Shown: positions 1-9,189 of the stretch, in pieces
How the letters are laid out: the number at the start of each line of letters is the position of its first letter
Position numbering within the stretch: position 1 is the first letter of the stretch
NCBI GenBank assembly: GCA_016784165.1
Contig: JADHVD010000010.1
Span: forward strand, 1-47,788
DNA length: 47,788 nt
From: Candidatus Woesearchaeota archaeon
GTDB lineage: Archaea; Nanobdellota; Nanobdellia; Woesearchaeales; BS150m-G63
Direction of reading: 5' to 3'
Position numbers and translations under genes: made by a program
Notes under the pieces: generated by a model
Told to the model about the DNA's origin: nothing
The model's input: the letters and a program-made list of their open reading frames with translations, nothing else
Database searches by the model: none

Positions 1-1
1 T

Positions 2-805
2 GAAAATGCTACAAAACCATGGAGTATAGAGATGAAAGGGATGGATATCAAAGGGGTTATTGATTCAAACAAAACCAGTATTGAAGAGAATGAGCTATTC
101 ATGGATACTACTGCAGGCGGTATTGATTATGTGGGAATGGAGCACGATAAATGGGAAGATTTGAAAGAAGAATTGAGACCTGAATTTATTGAAATATGTG
201 TGCCAGGTAATGTTGATAAACTATACCACTGTGCTGATGAAACTGCTGTAAGTGTTAATGATTGTACTGATGTCACTGCTTATGTGACTTCTGGACCAGT
301 TTATGACAGCACTCTTGATTGTACTAAATTTGGAGTCCCAGCTGAGCTTGGATTCTCTGTTTATTTTGGTGAAGCAACAAGTGAAGAAGAAGGGGAAGAA
401 GAAGGGGAAGAAGAAGGTGGTGAAGAAGGTGGTGAAGAAGGTGGTGAAGAAGGTGGAGCCGGTGGTGCAGGTGGAGCCGGTGGTGCAGTTGCACCTGATG
501 AAGAGACAGAAGAAGAAGACGAAGAGACAGAAGAAGAAATAGACGAAGAAGAAGCAGGAACTGAATCAGAAACAGACGAAGAAGAAGCGGAAGCTGAACC
601 AGAAACAGAAGAAGAAGGAATGGCTGTTTGTGGAAATGACGTGTGTGAGGGCGACGAGACAACAGATAATTGTCCAGAAGATTGTGCAGGTAATTTGGCT
701 GGATTTGCAATTGCAGGTTCAGGAAACATGTGGTTAGGAATTGGATTTATAGTATTAATTGCTCTGATTGCAGTGTTTATTATATTAAAGAAAAAGAGAG
801 AATAA
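2..805 (+). CDS. Surface/secreted protein C-terminal part (5' truncated by window edge), Gly/Glu-rich low-complexity stalk, Cys-rich segment, C-terminal TM anchor
   Basis: Frame is open upstream of the listed ATG (32) to the window start (ENATKPWSIE-MKG...). EEEGEEEGG/GGAGGAGG repeats, CGNDVCEGDETTDNCPEDC, then a hydrophobic helix and KKKRE tail. Confidence 0.75.
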   Translation, partial: ENATKPWSIEMKGMDIKGVIDSNKTSIEENELFMDTTAGGIDYVGMEHDKWEDLKEELRPEFIEICVPGNVDKLYHCADETAVSVNDCTDVTAYVTSGPVYDSTLDCTKFGVPAELGFSVYFGEATSEEEGEEEGEEEGGEEGGEEGGEEGGAGGAGGAGGAVAPDEETEEEDEETEEEIDEEEAGTESETDEEEAEAEPETEEEGMAVCGNDVCEGDETTDNCPEDCAGNLAGFAIAGSGNMWLGIGFIVLIALIAVFIILKKKRE

Positions 806-817
806 AGACTGTGGACA

Positions 818-1015
818 AGAGACTTTCTAAAAACAAGTCTCTAGTATTGTTTTTCAAACAACCCTAAATCCAGCAGACCCAAAAGTCTGTAGGATTTCGT
901 AAAAAATGAAACTCCACGGCTATATCAGAAAATTTTATTTTCTGAAATCTTTAAGAATTGAAAATTCTTAGAGGTTAGTAAAACTTTTAAGAATTAAAAA
1001 AATTCTTAAAAGTTT
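818..1015. repeat. Chain of five consecutive inverted repeats (hairpins) between convergent genes
   Basis: AGAGACTT..AAGTCTCT (818-842); AAATCC/CAGAC..GTCTG/GGATTT (866-897); TCAGAAAAT..ATTTTCTGA (925-945); CTTTAAGAATT..AATTCTTAGAG (949-973); AAACTTTTAAGAATT-aaaaa-AATTCTTAAAAGTTT (981-1015). Confidence 0.85.
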
Positions 1016-1070
1016 CAATAACTTTCCTCTTTTTTATTTTTCTTTTTTATTTTTCTAAGAATTATTTAAA

Positions 1071-1523
1071 TTATCTATTGAGCTTTATGGGTGCTGCTAT
1101 GAGTTTAGAGCCGATTTTTATCTCTTCTATGATGTGTTTGAGTTCTGTAATATAACGGTAGAAAGAGGCTTTTGAGCAGTAGTTGTCCCTATCTACTACT
1201 ATATCTTTAATCTCGGGAATTGAGTATCTTTCTGTCTGGACGAGTTCTAGAATTCTTGCTTTTATTATCTCTTTTCGGTTACGTTTTATTTTTGTAAGCA
1301 TATCAGATTTTAAGTTATCTTTGTTTTGGTTCAATGCTAAAGAAGTGATTGTTTCTTGAAGGGTTTTGATTGTTTCTTGGAGTTCTTTATTTTGGTCTAA
1401 GAGTTCTTGAATTTTTTTATTGTTAGAATTAGTGTCTGTTTTTATGTTATCTATATCTGATCTAATGTTTGTGAAACTATTCTTGAGACCTTGTTTTAGT
1501 TGTTCTAAATCATTTACCCCCAT
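1071..1523 (-). CDS. Coiled-coil protein with C-terminal helical, possibly DNA-binding region
   Basis: 150 aa ORF with heptad-like N-terminal coiled coil (NNKKIQELLDQNKELQETIKTLQETI) and basic helical C-terminus; a phased repeat array lies directly upstream. Confidence 0.7.
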   Translation of the reverse strand: MGVNDLEQLKQGLKNSFTNIRSDIDNIKTDTNSNNKKIQELLDQNKELQETIKTLQETITSLALNQNKDNLKSDMLTKIKRNRKEIIKARILELVQTERYSIPEIKDIVVDRDNYCSKASFYRYITELKHIIEEIKIGSKLIAAPIKLNR

Positions 1524-1560
1524 GGTTTTATTTAATGAGGGGAAGTCATTTAAATAATTT

Positions 1561-1712
1561 TCTGTCTCAGTGAGACAGATTAAGTAGTTTTGTGAGACGG
1601 GTTTGAGACACCCCCTTGTTTCTGGTGGAGATTTATCGAGGACACCCCCCTATTTCCTGTGGAACTTTTGAGACAAAAATAAGACTTTTTTGAGGTATTA
1701 TTGAGACTTTCT
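1561..1712. promoter_or_regulatory. 11-bp-phased array of TGAGAC-type motifs plus a perfect palindrome, upstream of the 1071-1523 gene
   Basis: TCTGTCTCA-G-TGAGACAGA (1561-1579). TGAGAC or close variants start at 1571, 1593, 1604, 1626, 1637, 1669, 1680, 1691 and 1702, spaced by multiples of about 11 bp. Confidence 0.75.
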
Positions 1713-1805
1713 CGTCTATAAACGGGGGTTTTGTGGTCGAGAAAGATAAGTTGTTTAAGAGAAGTTTTGAGAGTGTTTTAAGTAACCTATAGTTCTTATG
1801 GAATG

Positions 1806-2687
1806 CTATTTCTCGACTATAATGGAAGCATAACCTACTGAATTATCATAGTCGTTTGTGAGGTCTCCTGAACTGTAATAACTCAATAATTCTGTTTTAT
1901 TTGCACCCAATAATTTACATGTTTCAAGCAGAGTTGCGATAGCTAATTTTCCGCAGATGGTTGCTTTTTTTTCATTGGCGTATTCCAAAAAACCATAAGG
2001 ATCTATGTTGAGTATATGGGCTATTGCGCTATTGTCTAGTTTATGAAGATTTTCTTTTTTGTTTTCTGTAAATGGAAGATAGCCATAATTGACCCCATAA
2101 TGAGTGAAATCACTCGATGCAATTATACATATTTTTTTGTTAGATTGTTTTATTGTTTCTGCTATTGCTTTTGAGACTTCTTTGTAATCTCTATCATGAG
2201 ATATGATGAGTGCGCTGAATTTTAAGTCTCTTTGGTTGTGTTTGTTATATTTATGGATAAATTGAAGAAAAGGGATTTGGACTTCTATTGAATGTTCATT
2301 CATATGAGGCACTTCATCAATTGGAATGTTGGTGTTTTTTGATAATTGGTTACCGAATTCTTTATGATTTTTTATGATTCCTAAAGGGGTTTCCCAATCT
2401 TCTTGAGATATTGAGCTGTTGAATCCTGCGTGACTTAAACCAATAAAAAGATAGAGTTCTGATTGTGTTGAGCCTGCGATTGCTTTGTAGCTATGGGCCT
2501 GACAAGGGCCAGAGAAGAGGTATCCTGCATGAGGGCAAATAGCCCCAATTATTTTTTTTGATTTATTGTTGTTTTTGTCTGGCAATCCAGGGCCTTTTTG
2601 ATGCATAAAACATTCTTCTATTTGTTGGATTAAGCTTTCTTTATCTGATTCATAGAATTGTCCAGCAACAATAGCAGTTCTTGTCAT
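1806..2687 (-). CDS. MEMO1 family protein (AmmeMemoRadiSam system protein B-like)
   Basis: MTRTAIVAGQFYESDKESL, CPHAGYLFSGP, SHAGFN, HSIEVQIPFLQ, IASSDFTHYG motifs. Confidence 0.85.
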   Translation of the reverse strand: MTRTAIVAGQFYESDKESLIQQIEECFMHQKGPGLPDKNNNKSKKIIGAICPHAGYLFSGPCQAHSYKAIAGSTQSELYLFIGLSHAGFNSSISQEDWETPLGIIKNHKEFGNQLSKNTNIPIDEVPHMNEHSIEVQIPFLQFIHKYNKHNQRDLKFSALIISHDRDYKEVSKAIAETIKQSNKKICIIASSDFTHYGVNYGYLPFTENKKENLHKLDNSAIAHILNIDPYGFLEYANEKKATICGKLAIATLLETCKLLGANKTELLSYYSSGDLTNDYDNSVGYASIIVEK

Positions 2688-2769
2688 AAGTGAGTGTAAT
2701 CATTTGAGATTTATATAATTTTTTAAAAACCAAAAATTTATATATAATCTATACACTATAAAATTAAAG

Positions 2770-3057
2770 ATGGATTGATAAGACTTTGCGTCTTAAAGAT
2801 TCATTTTTCGTAAAAAACTCAAAATGAACCAATAAGACTTTGCGTCTTAAAGACTCATTTTTCGTAAAAAACTCAAAATGAACCAATAAGACTTTGCGTC
2901 TTAAAGACTCATTTTTCGTAAAAAACTCAAAATGAACCAATAAGACTTTGCGTCTTAAAGATTCATTTTTCGTAAAAAACTCAAAAAACTCAAAATGAAC
3001 CAATAAGACTTTGCGTCTTAAAGATTCATTTTTCGTAAAAAACTCAAAAAACTCAAA
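2770..3057. repeat. Five tandem 54/63-bp hairpin repeats, four with a copy of the downstream gene's start context (AAAATGAACCAA)
   Basis: Copies of ATG at 2770, 2824, 2878, 2932, 2995; real start at 3058. Each unit has the hairpin AAGAC-TTTGC-GTCTT and TCATTTTTCGTAAAAAACTC. Confidence 0.95.
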
Positions 3058-3756
3058 ATGAACCAAAAAGATTTTAACAAGAATTTAGACGGTTATTTGA
3101 ATAAAAGAAGAATACTAAGTGGTGATCATTTTAATTTTTCTGATGTGTTGGCTAATTTTAAATTTAAAAAGAAAGAAAGAAAATTTAAAGAAGTTGAAAT
3201 AGATAGTACTGAAACTGTTGTTGTTGATGAAGAACCAGGATTTTTTGCTAAAATAAATAAATGGTTTAAAAGAAAAAAACCAGAAGTTGTTGATGAGGTA
3301 GAAATGGAAGAAGAAAAAGATTTTGAAGTGCCCATTGGTGAACCAGAAGAATTAAAAGAAATGGAAGAAAATCTTGAAGAGATTGAAGAGATTGAGCAAA
3401 GAGAGAGGTCTAAAGTTGGAAAATTACGAAACCTGTTAAATAAATTAAAATTTTTAAACAGAGTCAGACATGATGAAGCAGAAGATTTAGAAGAGGAGAT
3501 GGAAATTCAAGAAATCAAGAAAGATGCAACTGCAAATGACGTTCAAGCATTAATTGATTTTTCTGTCGGTCTATTACAAAAATTGACTGCAAAAGAATTC
3601 AGACAGATGAAAGATACTCCTGAATTTATAGAATACAAAGAGATTGTTAAAAAGTATGTTAAGAAAAAAGAGGAAGTTGTTGAAGGACAATCTCTTCATG
3701 ATGTTGAGGGGGAAGGTTCTATAGAAAAGATAGATTTAGGGGAAGAAAGAATTTAG
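3058..3756 (+). CDS. Charged, Glu/Lys-rich protein of unknown function
   Basis: 232 aa ORF, no recognised family; starts at the end of the tandem array. Confidence 0.8.
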   Translation: MNQKDFNKNLDGYLNKRRILSGDHFNFSDVLANFKFKKKERKFKEVEIDSTETVVVDEEPGFFAKINKWFKRKKPEVVDEVEMEEEKDFEVPIGEPEELKEMEENLEEIEEIEQRERSKVGKLRNLLNKLKFLNRVRHDEAEDLEEEMEIQEIKKDATANDVQALIDFSVGLLQKLTAKEFRQMKDTPEFIEYKEIVKKYVKKKEEVVEGQSLHDVEGEGSIEKIDLGEERI

Positions 3757-3807
3757 ATTTCTTTTTGTTTTTAATGTTTTAAAATTTAAGAATTATTAAT
3801 ATTATGA

Positions 3808-5205
3808 TTAATATCTATAATGTTCTGGTTTGAAAGGTCCATTAATTGGGATATTCAAATATTCTGCTTGATCTTTGGATAATTTAGTTAAAGAAACTCC
3901 TAAATGATTAAGATGTAATCTAGCAACTTCTTCATCTAATTTTTTTGAAAGTGTAAATACACCTATTTCATAATTATTTTTCCATAAGTCTATTTGTGCA
4001 AGAACTTGATTGGTGAATGATGCACTCATTACAAAACTGGGATGTCCAGTAGCATTCCCTAAATTAACTAATCTCCCTTTAGAAAGAAGAATTATTTCAT
4101 TTCCTTTTGGAAAAATAAATTTATCTACTTGGGGTTTAATATTTATTTCTTTAATTCCTGGAAAATTTTCTAATTCATTAACTTGAATTTCATTATCAAA
4201 ATGTCCTATATTACAAACAATTGCTTGATCTTTCATATTTTTTAAGTGGTCAATTGTTATTATATCTTTATTTCCGGTTGTAGTTACAAATATATTTCCT
4301 TCTTTTAGTGACTCTTCAATTGTTTTAACTTCAAACCCTTCCATTGCTGCTTGTAAGGCACAAATTGGATCTATTTCTGTAATTATCACTCTTGCACCAA
4401 AACCTTTCATAGATTGAGCACAACCCTTACCAACATCCCCATATCCACAAACAACCACAGTTTTACCTGCGACCATTACATCTGTTCCTCTTTTTATTCC
4501 ATCAGCTAAGGATTCTCTACATCCATACAAATTATCAAATTTAGATTTTGTAACAGAATCATTGACATTAATTGCTGGAAATAATAAATTACCTTCTTTA
4601 AAAATTTGATATAATCTATGAACTCCAGTAGTTGTTTCTTCAGAAACACCTTTAATTTTTTTAGAAATATCTGTCCATTTAGATGGGTTTTCTTTTATTG
4701 TGTTTTCGATAAGTTTAATTAATTCTTGAATGTCTTCTCCCTCTGAAGAATAATCTTTTTTTAATATTGAAGGGTTTTCTTCTGCCGCCTTACCTTTATG
4801 AATTAAAATAGTGGCATCTCCCCCATCATCAACAATTAAATCTGGGCCAGTTCCATTGAAATCAAAAGATTTATTCAAACACCACCAATATTCTTCTAGT
4901 GTTTCCCCTTTCCAAGCAAAGACGGGTATATTTGCTTTAGCGATAGCAGCTGCAGCGTGGTCTTGAGTAGAATAAATATTACATGAAGCCCAACGAACTT
5001 CTGCTCCGAGAACAACTAGTGTTTCAATTAAAACAGCGGTTTGGATAGTCATATGAAGACTTCCTATTATCTTGGCTCCTTTTAGTGGTTTAGTGGTACT
5101 ATATTTTTCTCTAATAGCCATTAAACCAGGCATTTCTTTTTCAGCGATGGTGATTTCTTTACGACCAAAATCTGCTAACGAAATATCTTTTATTTTGTAA
5201 TCCAT
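3808..5205 (-). CDS. ahcY: Adenosylhomocysteinase (SAH hydrolase)
   Basis: [74 protein letters not shown]. Confidence 0.97.
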   Translation of the reverse strand: MDYKIKDISLADFGRKEITIAEKEMPGLMAIREKYSTTKPLKGAKIIGSLHMTIQTAVLIETLVVLGAEVRWASCNIYSTQDHAAAAIAKANIPVFAWKGETLEEYWWCLNKSFDFNGTGPDLIVDDGGDATILIHKGKAAEENPSILKKDYSSEGEDIQELIKLIENTIKENPSKWTDISKKIKGVSEETTTGVHRLYQIFKEGNLLFPAINVNDSVTKSKFDNLYGCRESLADGIKRGTDVMVAGKTVVVCGYGDVGKGCAQSMKGFGARVIITEIDPICALQAAMEGFEVKTIEESLKEGNIFVTTTGNKDIITIDHLKNMKDQAIVCNIGHFDNEIQVNELENFPGIKEINIKPQVDKFIFPKGNEIILLSKGRLVNLGNATGHPSFVMSASFTNQVLAQIDLWKNNYEIGVFTLSKKLDEEVARLHLNHLGVSLTKLSKDQAEYLNIPINGPFKPEHYRY

Positions 5206-5244
5206 AAAATGATTATTTGAGTGTTTATTTATATGCTTTTTGTT

Positions 5245-6180
5245 TTAAGAGTATAAATAATTGAATTCTTCTAAAAATCTTTCTGCTATATTTTTGTTAT
5301 GTATAATAAGGATGTTTTCATCATTCACTTTATTTCCGTTTGTGGTGGGGTTGTAAGAGCCAGTGATAACTGTTTTGTTGTCTATTATGAACACTTTGTG
5401 ATGAAGGTTTGCTTTGTTTTTATCTTTTATTATATTTATTCCTGATTCTTTCAATATGTTGAATGTGCTCCATTTGTTGATGTTCTTTTTTTCCATTACT
5501 CCTTTGATGTTTAATTCTTGTTTGTGCTTGTTGATAAGGGTGTTTGTAATATCTTTATCTGTTAAATAGAATAACATAAAATGAATGCTTTTGTTTGCGT
5601 TGTTTAATGTTTGGAGTACTTTGTCTTTGCAATTATCTTCGGGACAGAAATAGGTTTCTATTTTTTGGTTGTTTAAAAATATTGTAGGGTAGGGTGTTTT
5701 TGATTTTTTGTTATTGCATAATTCTTGGAATTCTGTTTCATAATTTTTTGAAAGAGTTGTTGATTTGATTATTATTATATTGTTGTTGTTTTTAGTGTTG
5801 CCGTTCGTAGTTGGATTGAAAGAGCCTGTAAGGATTATTTGGTTGTCAAATATGCAGAATTTATTGTGCATCTGTTGTTTATCATAATCATATTTGATGA
5901 AGTTGTCTTGCGGGTTGAGTTTAGAGGATTCAAGAAGTATTTGAACATCTATATGTTCTGCTTTTTTTTGCAGAATGGTTAGCAAAGGTTTTAAGTTTAA
6001 ATCATATAGGGCACAATGAATTGAGGTTGTTGACTGATTGATTAATTGGTGTAGGATTGAGCTACAGTTGTCTCTTGGGCAGAAGTATACTTGTGGTTCA
6101 ACTGAGGTTTCGTAAGGGATATTTGTGCATGCAATTAGTAATAAAGATGTTAATAACATGATTAAGATGCCTATTTTCAT
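5245..6180 (-). CDS. Phospholipase D-like protein with two HKD motifs, putative lipoprotein
   Basis: Lipobox-like LLLIAC at N-terminus; HNKFCIFDNQIILTGSFNPTTNG and HHKVFIIDNKTVITGSYNPTTNG. Confidence 0.85.
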   Translation of the reverse strand: MKIGILIMLLTSLLLIACTNIPYETSVEPQVYFCPRDNCSSILHQLINQSTTSIHCALYDLNLKPLLTILQKKAEHIDVQILLESSKLNPQDNFIKYDYDKQQMHNKFCIFDNQIILTGSFNPTTNGNTKNNNNIIIIKSTTLSKNYETEFQELCNNKKSKTPYPTIFLNNQKIETYFCPEDNCKDKVLQTLNNANKSIHFMLFYLTDKDITNTLINKHKQELNIKGVMEKKNINKWSTFNILKESGINIIKDKNKANLHHKVFIIDNKTVITGSYNPTTNGNKVNDENILIIHNKNIAERFLEEFNYLYS

Positions 6181-6260
6181 GATTTTTTGATGTTTTAGAA
6201 ATTAATAAATATTGAGTATAGAATTCCGAAAATCTTTCAATTTGTTAATTTTTATTTTGT

Positions 6261-6314
6261 TACTACTCTATAATGCTTAAAAACCGAAACATTTAAATAC
6301 TAGTACTACTCTAT
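6261..6314 (-). promoter_or_regulatory. Candidate promoter of the PLD gene with TATTTAAAT box flanked by direct repeats TACTACTCTAT
   Basis: TACTACTCTAT at 6261-6271 and 6304-6314 flank the TATA-like ATTTAAATA (about 6291-6299). Confidence 0.5.
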
Positions 6315-6430
6315 CATAGTTACTTGGGGGTGAAAGTTCTAATCACCTTATTAAAATTCATAATCACCTCTTTTTCCCCTATAAGCTTTTACTTCGGTAA
6401 TTGTTTATAGGGGTTTTATAATCACCTTTT

Positions 6431-8194
6431 TTACGATTTTCTTTTTGATGAAGTTTTTCTTTTAGAATTTCTTGTTTTAGGGATCTTTTTAAACTTTTGG
6501 TGCAATATTGGGCCGAGCATTATTAAGATTCCAATTAATATTCCACTAAGAAATATTTGTAGTTTTTCTAAGTCTATTGAAGGTTCTTTGTAGATTTTTC
6601 TTTCTTTGAAATAAAGCCAAATATTACTTAATTCTAATGCTTGTTCTGCATAAACTAATGAAGAGATTGGATTATTTTCTTTTAAGTCTTTAGAGTAAAG
6701 ATAATAGCTGTAGCCGAGTATAGGAAATCTTCCTTTTTCACTTTCCTGAATTATTTGTTCTTTTGCAGCGTTTAGTTTTTCATCAATTAAATTAGGTATT
6801 TCATCTTCTTTTATATTCATTGCGCTTAAAGTGACATCTAGTTCTGCTTTTGCTTTACTAGCCTTGAATAGACAGAGTTCATAATCTCTTTTTTCTAAAT
6901 CTTGATATGCGTGATTCAATTCTTTTCTCGTATTTTCTAAAGGATAATGAGTGATTAATTTGACATATTGGTATCTCTCTTCAGCTTCTGATAGTTTGTT
7001 TAAACAGGAATCTTTTATCTGAGTGCTTTTTAGATATTTCTTTTGTTCTCCTTTATCAAAGAATTCTGACCATACTATTGCACTGAAAAATCTTTCAGTT
7101 GCGTAAGCTAGATTGGATGCCGTTTTTCCTTCTTTATGAGCTTCTTTAAATCCCTCTGTGAGATGATTTTTTGCATCTAATAATCTTTCTTTTACAATTA
7201 TTTTTGTTTGGAGATCTGTGATTGTATTTATTTCTCTTTTATCTACTTGGTTTTCAAATTCACTTAGTTCGTGTTTTAAATTATTTAAGTCTGCAATAAG
7301 TTTGTTTCTTGGTAACCTATCTGTTAGGATACTTCTTAATTTGATATTTGCACCAAAACAATAAGAGGCTGCAGGATAATAAGCAGAGTTATTTTTTGCA
7401 TTTTCTGCAGATTGTGTTAGGTTTATTGCTTCTCGAAATTTACTGTTGTTTGTAGTTCCTGTTTTGTTTACTTGGGCTAAGAGTGTTTGAGTTTTAGTAC
7501 AGAGAGTTTCTGAAATATCTTGCATTGTTTGTTGATATATTGGATCTATAACTAATTCTTTTTTTTCTGTTTCGTAATTTTTTCCAGTGAATTCATATAA
7601 TGCTTGTTTGATGTTTGAAATTTCCACTATTTTTATAGATAGGTTTGATGCATATTCTGTTAAATTTAATGTTTCATTATCTTCTGTTAAAATAGTTGTT
7701 TTTGGAATCAATACTTTTGTTAACCCTTTTTTTGATGCTGCATTTATTTTTGCTTTGATACCTCCAACTGAACCAATGATTCCTCCAGAGTTAATTGTTC
7801 CAGTGATTGTTGTTTTTTCATCTATCTGAATTCCTTCAAGTAATGTTAATGTGAGTACAGTTATCGCTGCTCCTGCACTAGGTCCCCCAATAATGGCAGA
7901 ATTAGAACGGATAGTATAAAAAAAATCAATTTGTTCACAATCTTTTTCAAGAAAATCACAAGCTATTTCTTTTGCAAATCTTGTAGACATCTGAGTATCT
8001 ATTTTGGTTAAGGGAAAAGTATCTAAGTAGACTTTTCCATTACCTTCTTTTATTGTGAGATGGAGATCTGCTATACCTCCTTGTTCACTTGTTGGATCTG
8101 TAACTGCGAGTAGTTTCATGTGTCCTGTTGTTGCTGTTATTGTTGGCACTAACAGTAATAACATTAAGAATATGGTCATAGTTCTTTTTTGCAT
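6431..8194 (-). CDS. Archaeal membrane-anchored Lon-like (S16) serine protease without AAA+ domain
   Basis: Signal peptide, GGPSAGAAI catalytic Ser motif, TGTINSGGIIGSVGGIKAKINAA Lys motif, C-terminal TM helix. Confidence 0.88.
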   Translation of the reverse strand: MQKRTMTIFLMLLLLVPTITATTGHMKLLAVTDPTSEQGGIADLHLTIKEGNGKVYLDTFPLTKIDTQMSTRFAKEIACDFLEKDCEQIDFFYTIRSNSAIIGGPSAGAAITVLTLTLLEGIQIDEKTTITGTINSGGIIGSVGGIKAKINAASKKGLTKVLIPKTTILTEDNETLNLTEYASNLSIKIVEISNIKQALYEFTGKNYETEKKELVIDPIYQQTMQDISETLCTKTQTLLAQVNKTGTTNNSKFREAINLTQSAENAKNNSAYYPAASYCFGANIKLRSILTDRLPRNKLIADLNNLKHELSEFENQVDKREINTITDLQTKIIVKERLLDAKNHLTEGFKEAHKEGKTASNLAYATERFFSAIVWSEFFDKGEQKKYLKSTQIKDSCLNKLSEAEERYQYVKLITHYPLENTRKELNHAYQDLEKRDYELCLFKASKAKAELDVTLSAMNIKEDEIPNLIDEKLNAAKEQIIQESEKGRFPILGYSYYLYSKDLKENNPISSLVYAEQALELSNIWLYFKERKIYKEPSIDLEKLQIFLSGILIGILIMLGPILHQKFKKIPKTRNSKRKTSSKRKS

Positions 8195-8264
8195 AATTGA
8201 AGAATTCTTTTTCTGTATTTATACATATCGATTTTAAATAATTTAGATGATTGATTTCAGAAAT

Positions 8265-9047
8265 TCATTGAAGATATTTCATTGCTTCTTTAGGGGTTTT
8301 GTGGTTGAAGATAATGTTCTTTAATGCTTTAGTCATTTTTAGTGGATGTTTGTGTTGCCAGATATTTCTACCTATTGCTAATCCTGTTGCACCTGCTTGC
8401 ATCACTTCATAAGCTTTTTGTAAAAGTTGTTTATCTGTTAATTTCGAACCACCTGCAACTAATACTTTTGTTCTTCCAGCTGATTCTATTACCCATTTAA
8501 ATCTGTTTAGGTTGTTGTTGTATTTTATTTTGGCGAAATCTGCTCCTAGTTCTAGGGCTGTTCTTGCGGCGTAAGCAAGAATGCTAGTGGTTGTGTCATT
8601 TTTTATTGCTTTACCTCTTGGATAAATCCATGCAATAACTGGAATATGTTCATTGTGTGCTTCTTCTACTATTTTTCCGAATTCATGAAATTGTTCTGAT
8701 TCAAATTGTGAACCAATGTAAATTGTGTAACCAACTGCTTCTGCACCTAGTTTTATTGCTCTTTTTACTGAACACACTTTTCTTGAAATTGGTTCTATGT
8801 TTGGTAATTTTGTTTTTCCATTAAGTTTGATTATTAGAGGAACTTTTTGTTTCTTTTTTGGATAATATTTTTCTGCTATTCCGTGATGCAGAATGAGTCC
8901 ATTATATTTTCCTTTGATAGCAATATCAATAAAATAAAGTGGATCTACATTATCCATATTAAAATCAGTTGGACCGTGTTCTAATCCTTGATCATATGCT
9001 AAGAAAATCGCTTTACCTTTAGTGGTGATTCTTTCTAAATTTACCAT
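8265..9047 (-). CDS. Class I fructose-bisphosphate aldolase, archaeal (DhnA) type
   Basis: GKAIFLAYDQGLEHGPTDF, AVGYTIYIGS, IAWIYPRG, ADFAKIKYNN, VLVAGGSK, GATGLAIGRNIWQ. Confidence 0.93.
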   Translation of the reverse strand: MVNLERITTKGKAIFLAYDQGLEHGPTDFNMDNVDPLYFIDIAIKGKYNGLILHHGIAEKYYPKKKQKVPLIIKLNGKTKLPNIEPISRKVCSVKRAIKLGAEAVGYTIYIGSQFESEQFHEFGKIVEEAHNEHIPVIAWIYPRGKAIKNDTTTSILAYAARTALELGADFAKIKYNNNLNRFKWVIESAGRTKVLVAGGSKLTDKQLLQKAYEVMQAGATGLAIGRNIWQHKHPLKMTKALKNIIFNHKTPKEAMKYLQ

Positions 9048-9088
9048 TTTACCTCTTTTTAAATTATTAATAACAAAAGTGTTGATAT

Positions 9089-9102
9089 GCTTAATATTAA
9101 GC
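9089..9102. promoter_or_regulatory. Perfect 14-bp palindrome GCTTAATATTAAGC upstream of the aldolase gene, next to a TATA-like AAATATTTATT
   Basis: Read directly; about 42 bp upstream of the aldolase start codon. Confidence 0.5.
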
Positions 9103-9189
9103 AGTACTCTAATAAATATTTTTGCTTTTTCTTTTCCTTTGGAACTTTGGGTAAGTCTCTTCTGTCGTAATTAATCACTTGTTAACACC

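Noticed and set aside
324-729. Antisense ORFs over the Glu/Gly repeats (324-710, 361-729)
   Set aside because: Low-complexity mirror frames of the surface protein repeats.
2770-3057. CRISPR array
   Set aside because: Regular spacing but no unique spacers: the whole unit repeats, it contains gene start copies, and no cas genes are nearby.
2764-3066. 100-aa minus-strand ORF (VHFEFFTKNESLRRKVL repeats)
   Set aside because: Open only because repeat units are 54 or 63 bp (multiples of 3); lies wholly inside the hairpin repeat array, so a protein is unlikely.
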